Origin: Bagarius yarrelli
Lineage: Eukaryota; Chordata; Actinopteri; Siluriformes; Sisoridae
Direction: 5' to 3'
NCBI GenBank assembly: GCA_005784505.1
Contig: VCAZ01000005.1
Coordinates: 4,778,001 to 4,842,000, forward strand
DNA: 64,000 bases
Part shown: positions 38,497 to 48,220 of the stretch, one piece after another
Layout of the letters: the number at the start of each line of letters is the position of its first letter
Position numbering within the stretch: position 1 is the stretch's first letter
Program-made: the position numbers and the translations under genes
Notes under the pieces: model-generated
Database searches by the model: none
Told to the model about the DNA's origin: nothing
What the model saw: the letters and a program-made list of their open reading frames with translations, nothing else

Positions 38497-39195
38497 TTGT
38501 ACATTTACGGCATTTAGCAAGACAGCTGGGACCATAGTTACCAGGAAAACAATTTGTAACACACCACCCCAGGAAGAACTATGAACCTGCAGCCCCCCAA
38601 ATCCCCCTACTCAAGAAAGCACATGTACAGACCCTTCTGAAGTTTGTCCATGAATATTTAAATGATTCTGGGAAGAACTGGGTAAAACATTATGCTTTGG
38701 GTGTGTTTTGCGACTGAAGGAACAGAACAACTTTACCGCTTTAAAAGCCTGATGGATGGGGCCATGTACTGTCAAATCTTGGGTAACCTCCTTCCCTCAG
38801 CCAGGGCATAGAAAATGGGTTGTAAATGGATATTACAGGATGACAATGAGCCAAAACACACGGCCACAGCAACAAGAAGCACACTAAGGTCCTGAAGTGC
38901 CCTAGCCAATATCCAGACCTAAATCCCATAGATCCAATTTTTGCCAAACAAGTACCAAGTCTTGTTTTGTGAAGATATCAAATACTTATTTCACTAATTT
39001 AACTGCAAATCAATTTATAACTTTTGTTAAAATGTGTTTTTTTCTCTGGACGTTTTTGTTGTTATTCTGTGTTTTACTCTTAGAACAAACCTAACATTAT
39101 AATTATAGACTGATCATTTCTTTTTCAGTTGGCAAATGTACAAAATCAGCAGGGGATGAGAATGTTTTCCGCCGTAACTGTACCATTTATCGTAG
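38497..39195 (+). mobile_element. 5'-truncated Tc1/mariner transposon
   Basis: After about 23 nt of SINE-tail-like sequence (ttgtacatttacggcattta) the Tc1 transposase reads KTAGTIVTRKTICNT, then LLKKAHVQ-like and KFVHEYLNDSGK-like segments with frame breaks, and QDDNEPKHTATAT near 38845-38885. The 3' end follows the usual Tc1 tail (caaatacttatttcactaat, aaaatcagcaggggatgaga). The first third of the gene is missing, and stops are frequent. Part of it (38497-38826) is repeated at 41985-42314. Confidence 0.85.
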
Positions 39196-39199
39196 GGAA

Positions 39200-40070
39200 A
39201 CTGTACTTACTCTAGGTTGTACTTAAAATCCCTAATGTTCTGTGAAACCTGAGCCTTGAGGAGGTGCAACTGATATCTGCAATGTTTCTCTACCTCTCTG
39301 AGGTGCCACATTTTTAATTTGTCACTTCAGCCTGAGAACGTGTAGGCTGTAAATCCTCCAGAAATTTTTATGGTTTCTGTGGCTTTTAAATTGAAATCAT
39401 ACATCACAGTGCAGAGCTTTAATACAGTCGGCTCTTCTTTTCTATTCGGCTGAGAAATGAACATGTGTGTGGAAATAAGCTGTGCAATTTTGTCTATTTG
39501 TTATTCAGAGTTTTTAAATGGTGCCTTAGGTTTTAATATGGAATGATTTTACGCGTAAATGTGCAGGCAAATTTAAATAAATATGTAATATTTCATGGTT
39601 TCCTTCCGAAAGTGTTCATAGAAATGCGATTGTTTAGCAAGGCACAATTTTCAGGTAAAGCTTTTTCCTCTGTTTTTGTAGCGCGGATATGCAGTATATC
39701 TTAATGCTTGCGTTTGCATAATGATGTACTCATTAAATAGAAGAATACATTTGGTTACATATACTTGTTCTTGATTTAGCTACTAAATGAGATTAATGAG
39801 AAAATATTTTAATGTCTGCAGTTCTAGTCTTTCTCATGGCTGTCTTAGGTCCCAGGAAAGGACATACTTTTTGTCTTTTTTGTTTATATACCGTATCGGC
39901 TGTTTGATGACATACTGTAACTGTTTACACCTACAGTTACAGTTAATACCACAGATAAGAAGTGTCACAAATTGTAATTGAAATGATCACATTCCATGCG
40001 GCTTGTGCTGTTTACACGGTCATGAGAAAAACAGATCTGAGTCACACGTGGCTGAGTGACTGTTTCATCT
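39200..40070. other. no gene seen
   Basis: Nothing recognised. Confidence 0.5.
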
Positions 40071-40071
40071 T

Positions 40072-40435
40072 CCTTCCATCCATTGTCTAAACCCGCTTAT
40101 TCCTAATCGGGAGCCTATCCTAGCTGTCATTGGGTAAAACGCAGGGGAAAAAAGAAAGCCCCGGACAGATTACCAGTCCATCGCAAAGCCACATACAGAC
40201 AAAAAAACACACACACACACACACACACACTCACAGCTATGGGCAATTTAGAATCACCAATCATCCAAACTTACATGTTTTTGGACTGTGGGAGGAAACC
40301 GGAGTACCCAGAGTAAACAATAACAAACACAAGGACAACATACAAACTCCTCACAGAAAGACCCCTGCAGGGGATACAAAGTTGGCACCTTCTTGCTGGG
40401 AGGTAAAAGTGCTAATAACTAAGCTACAAGGCTGC
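40072..40435 (+). repeat. dispersed teleost repeat, copy 2, with (AC)n
   Basis: Same blocks as 38195-38455 (cgcttattcctaatcgggag, ccagtccatcgcaaagccac, gtgggaggaaaccggagtac). An (AC)n run is at 40207-40231. Confidence 0.7.
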
Positions 40436-40439
40436 CCTG

Positions 40440-41607
40440 TGTTTTCTCCTAAGACCCAAGATCTAAAATATTTTGTGACATTTTATTTTAAAGGTTTTTT
40501 TTGTTGGGACTGCTAAAATCCTTAAGAGACAAATCTTTAAACGGATTTGATCAGAGATGTGTGAAATAAAAGAAAGTCTACTTCAAGCTTTCTTAAAAAC
40601 ACAGCATTGCAGGAAGGGCTGTTGTGTCAGCTTCTCCTGTGATGATGGAGATAAAGGACCACTTTTTGATACAACAAGACCTTTTCTCCTTCTCATCCTG
40701 CTTTTTTTTTCATTACTACGAATCTTTGCCTTTTTATTAAAAAAAACCCCAAACAACTCTGCTCTTTTTGGGATCTGGTAGATATTAACTAGATGTGTTA
40801 CTAAGCTCTTCTAAATCAGTTCAGGATAAAATAGCTACTAGGCTGCTAAATGTCTTTGGTTATTGGGTGTCAGGTTTATAACATGTCTGTTATTATCACC
40901 ATGCAGATATTGTGTTTGAGCTGATATTATCTGTATTTACACGCTTAATTTTAAAACGGCTTTTTCAGCTTTGCAATCAGAACAGTCATTTCCTCAATAA
41001 ATGAAAAGATGTGAATGATGCACTTCTTTAGTCTCTTTTCTAAGCCGCTGCTGAGACAGTCACACATATTTGTCCCTGTAGAATGAGCGGATTCTATACC
41101 GTTCCTATACCGTTCAATGATTTTAGTTATTGTTTCCCTATTGCTATAGAAGTTTTAATCGCACCGTTGCCTTACACTAATAAGCAGTTTAACGTGTGTA
41201 TTGCAAGTATTTGAATGACTGCTATTTTTCAGTATTAGTATCCTAGTCTTTGGTGTTTTTGACTTTTTGCATATACTACAGACTAGTCCGGTTCTCCCAC
41301 CATGTTCGCAAAATGTAGTTACTTAAGTTTTTGTTATAATAACATTGACATAAAATTCTAAAACCATGCCTTTAAAATAGCAGCAAATTTGTGTTTATTG
41401 TACTTGTATAGTGACAGTATTTTGTTGATACACTACTAAGTCTTTAATGGCTGTGAGAAGCCATAACTATTTAAAACCAATTAGGGTGAATATGAGGGAT
41501 CTTATATACTGTAAGATTTGGGTCAATATTATACAATTTCCTGATGGTTGTAAATGTTAGCATCTGGCACAAATAAAATCCCAAATGTAAGACTGAGCAT
41601 TAACAGC
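40440..41607. other. no gene seen
   Basis: Nothing recognised. Confidence 0.5.
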
Positions 41608-41615
41608 CTCTAAAG

Positions 41616-42370
41616 CAGCAGTTCCCAACAGGGGGGTCCTAACCCACAAGGGGGCCTCAGTGAGCTCTGTGGGGGGGTCGCGTCTTATTTTGAAAAGTGT
41701 TGAGCAGTAAGCAATAAGGAGAACAATCATATTGCATTAGCTAATTTTATCCATGATCCCCTGCTTAACCAAAAACTACACAAATATTTGTAATTCGTCC
41801 TCCACAAAAACAACCGAGTCCTACTGATTCGGGTTCAGCAGCTAATACTAATGACCTATATATACTGCTAGCAATACTGGAAACAAGAAATGCAGGAAAT
41901 AGCAAGAGCAATAACATCACAAAATGTAATGGGGGCCCTAGAATATTTTCTTGGGAAAAAGGGGGTCTCAGCCAATAAAAAGGTTTGTACATTTACGGCA
42001 TTTAGCAAGACAGCTGGGACCATAGTCACCAGGAAAACAATTTGTAACACACTACACCAGGAAGGACTATGAACCTGCAGCCCCCCAAATCCCCCTGCTC
42101 AAGAAAGCACATGTACAGACCCTTCTGAAGTTTGTCCATGAATATTTAAATGATTCTGGGAAGAACTGGGTAAAACATTATGCTTTGGGTGTGTTTTGCG
42201 ACTGAAGGAACAGAACAACTTTACCGCTTTAAAAGCCTGATGGATGGGGCCATGTACTGTCAAATCTTGGGTAACCTCCTTCCCTCAGCCAGGGCATAGA
42301 AAATGGGTTGTAAAATATTTTCTTGGCAAAAAGGCGGGTCTCAGACAAAAAAAAAGGTTGAGAACCACTG
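41616..42370 (+). mobile_element. hAT-type non-autonomous element carrying a Tc1 fragment
   Basis: Ends CAGCAGTTCCCAAC and GTTGAGAACCACTG form imperfect terminal inverted repeats of the CAG-GGTTCTCAA type seen in hAT elements. They are flanked by 8-bp ctctaaag (41608-41615) and ctttaaag (42371-42378), a hAT-length target duplication with one mismatch. Inside, 41986-42313 is Tc1-derived and lies between two 44-46 bp direct copies (41942-41985 and 42314-42359) of aatattttcttgg...aaaggtt. Confidence 0.7.
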
Positions 42371-42399
42371 CTTTAAAGGCTCTGTGCAATGAAGTGCTG

Positions 42400-42625
42400 G
42401 TATGAATAAGATCAGCGATGGGCAACCAATGATCCTTGGGTTCCTTTGTCCTGCTTGTTTCAGAAGCCGTAAGATACCAATTTACTTCCCGCTTTGTCTG
42501 ATATGGTATTTTCCAGCTTCTGATTGACTGAACCCACCTGAACCAGGTAATCAGCAGTGGAATAGAAACAAGCAGGACAAAGGGAATTAAGAAACATGGG
42601 ATGCCCACCACTGAATAAGATGGTT
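42400..42625. repeat. foldback MITE-like repeat
   Basis: ctttgtcctgcttgtttc at 42444-42461 is exactly complementary to gaaacaagcaggacaaag at 42565-42582. Outer bases also partly pair (gggcaacc with the later gatgcccacc). Confidence 0.65.
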
Positions 42626-42629
42626 TTCC

Positions 42630-44166
42630 CTTGTAAAAAAAAGGACAATAACATCTATGTGGGAAACATGTGATGTTCAGTTAACACTTCTGGAACGTTT
42701 TTCGAGGTCCAACAAATTTTACAAATAATTTTAAATACGATTAGTTTGTGTATTTAATGGAAATAATTAAAGCTTTGTAGAATCAATGTGTTGAATACAA
42801 AAAGAAATTCAGAATAAACAATCATTGCACTCTTAGATATTTTACTAGTTGTTTTGCCAATTAACCCAGTAAATGAAAGAGCCTCTCAAAAGAGATTTTT
42901 TTTTTTCTTGCTCTGCTTTTTATAAAGCTTTTCCATTACCATATTTTCTCATTTCTTAAGACAAAATTGTGGAAGATTTTAATAAGTTGATGTTTGGAAT
43001 TTACAAGAGCAAGTCTAAATTTAATATTTTATAAATGTTTCATCTTGAAATGATGTCAGGATGCAATTCTGGTGCTAAAAAGCAGGTGGAATTGATTTTT
43101 TTTTCTTCTTCTATGTGTCCTCAGAGGCAATTGATATGGTAATGTATTCCAACTCAGTCAAAGCCATAAGTATGTATGCAGCATCATTTCTGTAACTTTT
43201 CAGTGTGTCATTGTTTTCGGTTGAAGGAATATTTCAAAATATTGAACAAGCAACATGTATTCACACCTCCTACAAATATTTTACGAGATATACCTAGCTA
43301 TGCTTTTATTTTTTTCTCTATGCTTTTATTTATTACTATTATTATTAAGTCGATATATTTCTTTATTATTTTTTTCAATATCCATCGGTATCAGTAACAC
43401 ATTAATTTTTTGTGTAGTGTTGTGGTTGTTCATGTACAAAAAGAGATGTCATATAATATGACCGAGTCTCTAGACAAAGCTGCAGAATAGGCGTGGTTAA
43501 TGCATTCACGGGTGAACAAAGAGGCGAAGGGTCATGGGTTCCCAGGGGTGGTGTTTAGGTTTTAGTTATGCCATTCAGAGCTCGGATTGGACAGGCCTCA
43601 AGAGTAGGAGGGATGTCGAGTAGCAGGAAAATGGAGGGGGGGGGATTCAAGGCATAGCAGTCAATCAACTCTACATTGCTGCTTAGTTCTTTGCACATCC
43701 ATGTGATCCCAGTATCCAGAAGAAACAGGTAGGATAGAGAAGCCTTATTCAGTTGCATGATTTATAGGTGCCATAGCATTGAGTGGTAATGCAGAGTGAT
43801 TAAAACAGTAGCTTAAGGAGGTGTAATTTCTCCAGAGAGCCCCTTTATCGAGGTGTGTACAGAGTGTGATCTAAAACTTTTGACATGCTGTGAAAGGTGA
43901 TACGAGTAATATGGGAGAACTTGGTCAAAGTGTAACGCATCTGTGGTGTGTTAGTTTGAGTGTGGTATGTGTGTTTTTTTGTATGTTTAGGGGGATTTCT
44001 CTGTATTCCTCATATTTATGTTTTTGTGAGGGCGTATGGTTGATTAGCAGCTGTAATGCCTGGTGATAGAAGGCATAATAATGGGAGAGAGGGAGAGAGA
44101 AAGAGAGGCAGATACAAAAGCCCCTCTGAGAAGCTGCTAGTGGGAGTGGTAGCACAGTTAGAGTGT

Positions 44167-44203
<37 letters not shown>

Positions 44204-45080
44204 TTTGGAGGGGGGCTATTAGAGTGTGAGTCAGAATACAGAACACGCTCTTGTTCTCTTTTTCTCTTTCTTTTTTAATAATCTGGTATAAAGTGTGTAT
44301 CGAGGTAAAGTATTCCTAATATCCTTTTCCACACGTTTATTAAAAAAAAAAAAAGAAAGAATAAATGAAACCCTAGCTTATTAATATAGCACAGCACAGC
44401 TCTCCAGCACCACATTAATTTACTACAAACACTGCCACACCCTTTGCACCCAAAATTCTGGGATGGGTGTTTAATTCTGCCTCTCTGAAAATGTCATTTT
44501 CCACCTTACTATGCATCCACATACTATTTACCCACTAAACTACCAGCAAATACTAAGACTGTAGTGATTACATTATTCTGGGCTATTAAAGTAAAAATAG
44601 ATTTTTTACTTTTATTTCTGACTTCACATATTGTAAGGTCTCCAGACTTCAGTGCTACGGACATGCCAGGCAACACAGGAACCTCCCATATAAAGATCTG
44701 TCAAGCTCAATAATAGTAATCGATCAGGCACTGAGCAGTAAAGCGATCCAGCGTCCTGCCGTGTAGGAGTGAGGCATTGCTGCTTGGCTGAGAAAATTGA
44801 TGGGATTCGACAGAGTTTGAGTCTATGGCGGTAATTTGGTCTCATTTGTTTATGTCTGCAGTTGTCAAGGCATTTGGTTTTGCGTTATTTGTTTTGTCCT
44901 CATTGGTTTTTCAGAACATGGCAGGCTGACTTTCCAAATAAGGTCCCGGCTACAATTAATTTAGCGTAGCCATGTCAGTACGAATGAATAAACACACTCC
45001 TAAGGGTTTGATGCATGGAAATCTAAATTTTTCGAAAGTCTTGGGTTTATTTCACTAACAAAGAAAGTGTATATGTTTAT
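42630..45080. other. no gene seen; GT repeat
   Basis: Pure (GT)n at about 44168-44200. 43490-43760 is a GC-richer stretch with a short minus-strand frame that I do not recognise. The rest is AT-rich. Confidence 0.5.
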
Positions 45081-45084
45081 GGCA

Positions 45085-45210
45085 TATGGCAGACACCCTT
45101 ATCCAGAGTGACTTGCATTTATTCAGCTGACAGTGCTTGGCGGTGCTGGGAACCCGAGGATTGTCTGATTAGCAGTCCAAAACCTCAACTATTAAGCTAC
45201 CACTTCCAGT
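45085..45210 (-). repeat. SINE-like repeat just upstream of the first coding exon of apba2
   Basis: ggcatatggcagacaccctt and atccagagtgacttgcattt, then caaaacctcaactattaagc: the minus-strand form of the family at 51772. It lies 230 bp upstream of the acceptor at 45437. Confidence 0.65.
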
Positions 45211-45436
45211 TTTCTGTTCAATCAAGTTTATAGATGAGAAACATTACATGTACAGTAGTTCAAAATGTTGTAGTGTCTTGTAGTCCCCACACTTTCTGTT
45301 TAACTGGGGTGTGTGTTGTGATTTAGCTTTTTACATTGAGAGTTAAACATTGTCCAACACTTTTAATGCTATACTGCATTGAGGGGCCATGACTGAAAAC
45401 TCCACTCACAGTATTGTCCCCTTTTTTGTGTTGTAG

Positions 45437-46549
45437 GACTGAAGATTTCCAGAGATGAAAGGTCAGTGAGTGTCTTTGCTTATGGCTCAGAGAAAGAGGC
45501 CTGGGGCTAGCAGCAACATGGCCTCAGGAGAACTTCACGCTCCAGCACCATGCCCCTGCCCGGCCGCTTATCCCAGTAAAGAGTGTGAAGAGCGACCAGA
45601 CACTGAAACCCCTGTACCCCCTTATTGTGACCAGGAGGATGTCGACCTCCCAGGTAGCCATCCCGCCACTCCAGAACACAACCACTCTAATTACCATGGC
45701 CATCCAGACAGCCTCGATGGGGATTCAAGCTCAGACTATGTCAACAACACATCTGAAGATGAGGAAGATTTTGATGAAGGGTTGCCTGAAGAAGATGAAG
45801 GAGTGACATACTACATCCGCTATTGTCCTGAGGATGACAGTTACCTGGAGGGAATGGACTGTAATGAGGGCAGGTATGGGCGCACTGAGCCACTCCCAGA
45901 CACAGATGAGTGCCAGGAAGCGGTGGAGGAGTGGGTGGAGGGTGAGGGTAAGGTGCGCTGTGAAGTTCTGGAGCAGGACTCTGACCAGCAGATTTATGAC
46001 GGAAGACCTGAACCAGTCCTCGATCACCATCCGCACCATCAGTACCATCACCAGGACCATGCTCTACCGCTATCCCAGGAACAAGAGGAGGATGATGAAG
46101 GCAGTGAATACTGTGCTAATGAAGAGGAAGAACTAGAAGAGGAACAAGACAGAGAGGTTTACACAGGGGACTATTATTCCCCAGAGCACAATGGCAACTC
46201 CCTGTATGCATGCCACAAGGTAGTAGAGGGTGAAACAGGTGAAGAGACTGAGGAAGACATTGATCAAATTGTGGCTGAGATTAAGATGAGCATGAGCATG
46301 GGCAGCTTAAACAGTGGGGCTGATCAAAGCCCAGAGGAGCCTGCATCCATGCCCGGGTGTTATCAGGCTGAAGCTGAGCCCAAAGCTGAACCAGCACCTT
46401 ACCCCCCACCACACCGCCATGATGGTAGACCCAAAACCCTTAACATTCCTTCTGCAGGGCACAACCCACAACCACAAAGGAGCTCGAAAGGGCATTTGCA
46501 CTCCCCGGAAGAGAGAAGGAGATGGGCACAGGAGCAGCACCGGGAAACG
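45437..46549 (+). CDS. apba2: apba2 (Mint2/X11-like) first coding exon, with 45 nt of 5'UTR
   Basis: Mint2 is a neuronal adaptor that links Munc18-1 and the synaptic vesicle machinery to the APP tail. The exon follows a pyrimidine-rich acceptor (ttgtgttgtag at 45426-45436) and ends before a gtaaga donor at 46550, in phase 0. I take the start as ATG 45482 (MAQRKRPG), because vertebrate Mint2 begins MAHRK; the GTG at 45470 is only an in-frame codon. It encodes 356 residues. Residues 80-90 (GDSSSDYVNNT) and 107-124 (GVTYYIRYCPEDDSYLEG) are the strongly conserved Munc18-interacting region, followed by DTDECQEAVEEW at 140-151. Residues 181-193 are His-rich and 199-224 are very acidic. EEDIDQIVAEIKMSMSMGSL at 257-276 is the motif shared by all X11 proteins. 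The NNTSE-type spacing and the EGMDC motif fit APBA2 better than APBA1. Which teleost paralogue (a or b) it is cannot be decided here. Confidence 0.95.
45455..45469 (+). promoter_or_regulatory. in-frame upstream ATG and minimal uORF ahead of the apba2 start
   Basis: Within the 5'UTR part of the first coding exon an ATG at 45455 opens four codons (M-K-G-Q) closed by TGA at 45467-45469, 12 nt before the main ATG at 45482. The uATG is in the same frame as the main ORF. Such a short uORF may lower or tune initiation at the main start; that is inference. Confidence 0.45.
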
Positions 46550-47034
46550 GTAAGAGGAGAAGGTCACACACAGCTAAAATAACATCAAATATCCTTACAG
46601 TTTGTTTATGAGATTGTGATTATCTCTTTCTTAGGGAGTATACTATAATAAATCTGCACAGAACTATCTTTTGATGGCTGTGCCCATTTTATGCCAAGAA
46701 GCTTTTTTTTTTGCCATTTTAAACATATGTGGCTGGTGCAGCACACTGTAAAAGAAAAAGATCCTCCAGGGTCATGGTGCTACATAAAACACAGAGCAGC
46801 ATTAAACATCACTGAACTGACAACTAAGTTCATTAACACAGATCTATTAAATTTCTAAGTAAATTTAAAAAATAATGCACCTAGTAAAAAGTTAGTGCAA
46901 AACAGAAAAAAATACAGTACACAGTTCTGTTTTTGAGTAAAGTTGCACCTTGTTGGATGTCTCAGAGTTTGTCGAAAAGGGTACTTCTAAACCTAAAGAG
47001 TTTGTGTAAGGGGTGTGTAGGGTTATAAACAAAG

Positions 47035-47245
47035 GTTACTGCAGTTTCCTCCCACAGTCCAAAAAAACATGCATGTTAGATTGAGTAGTGATTATAAATT
47101 GCCCATATAACTGAGTGTGAGGTTGGCCTTGTGATGGACTGGCGACCTGTCTAGGGTGTACTCTTCCTGCCTTTCGCCCTTTTAGAGACGGCTGGGATAG
47201 GCTCCAGCGTGTCCATATAAACCCGATTTAGGGTATAGAAGATGA
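47035..47245 (-). repeat. dispersed teleost repeat, copy 3
   Basis: cagtttcctcccacagtcca, tgatggactggcgacctgtc and gagacggctgggataggctc: reverse orientation of the family at 38195 and 40072. Confidence 0.7.
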
Positions 47246-47607
47246 ATGAATAAATGGTTATAAAATCATGGCTTGTTAAAATTCAGAAGGCTGTATTTTA
47301 ATTAAATAACATCATATAGTTTGTCTTATTTCAATTTGTGATCCATTGTTAATCCAGGAATGGTCATTTTAGGTAAATTGTTCCAGAATCAATAAATTAC
47401 CAATAAGTCTCTACCAATAAGCTATTTTTTTAACATTTACTCAGTTCAAGTATTTTGTGTTTGTTTGTGAAAAGATTAAAAAAAAGAAATGAGGCGGGTT
47501 TGGTTGGCACACACTGATGACATTAGATGATTATAATTGGTTGATTAAAATGTTGATTCAGGATCAGAAAAAGATGTTAATCCAGGATCACAACCTACTT
47601 TCGCAAA

Positions 47608-47815
47608 ATCTAGGATATCCCGAGCTTTAACCGATAACTTCTCCTCAGGGAAGGTGCCCTTTGCTGGTGGGAGGGTGGAGTCCTGACAGTAGCTCGGGAT
47701 ATCCTAGATCCCACACTTACTTAAGAATTCCATGCTGCTAAACCGAAAGCGTACTGTGATGGTTAGTATTCTGGTAAAGGCGCCCTCTGCTCGTGGGAGC
47801 AGAGTCCTGACAGTA
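47608..47815 (-). repeat. 19-bp inverted repeat around duplicated LTR-end-like pieces
   Basis: atctaggatatcccgagct at 47608-47626 and its exact complement at 47691-47709. Between them, and again at 47774-47815, is a related block (ggtgccctttgctggtggga / ggcgccctctgctcgtggga, then gagtcctgacagt) resembling minus-strand gypsy LTR ends. Confidence 0.6.
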
Positions 47816-47839
47816 AAAGAGACTTTGATGATCTTTTCA

Positions 47840-48220
47840 ACTGCCTTTACTATCCACTGAGTCCTGACTAACAAAATGAAGCGTTTCTCAAACCTGGAAG
47901 TGTTGCAGTAGCTTATCATACCACAGTGGGAGGTGGTAGAAGGGGTTGGTGTTAAAGGACCAGGGGAGATCCTTCACCAGGTAAACACCAGGAAATTTGA
48001 CAAGATCTATTGAGTCATACTTCTGACAATGAGTCATACTTTTGTCAATGTCTGGAGACTGGTTATACAATTTTCGCTAGGTTGTTAGCTGTTTCATCTC
48101 TCTGCATCTCTCTCATTTCTCTTGCTGATAAGAACCACCATGGTTGTATCATCAGCAAAGATGAGTTTGTCTCCCAAAATGCTTAACAGTAATAGAGATA
48201 AAAGCGAGTTGACTTCTTAG
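47840..48220 (-). mobile_element. L2-like LINE fragment
   Basis: On the minus strand, a DDTTMVVLISK-like reading at 48120-48160 and KFPGVYLVKDLPWSFNTNP at about 47940-48000, the same RT region as KFLGVHLTENLTWSLNTSS in the copy at 12445. Decayed. Confidence 0.65.

Noticed and set aside
40207..40231. Possible CRISPR-like or phased repeat
   Set aside because: Simple (AC)n within a dispersed repeat; no spacer structure, and the genome is vertebrate.
43555..43758. Minus-strand frame with FLLDTG, resembling a retroviral-type protease
   Set aside because: Only a six-residue resemblance (family D-S/T-G); no flap or second motif and no retroelement context nearby.
45470..45481. GTG at 45470 as the start of apba2
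   Set aside because: Vertebrate nuclear genes rarely start at GTG, and ATG 45482 gives the conserved N-terminus. TGA lies just before the GTG.
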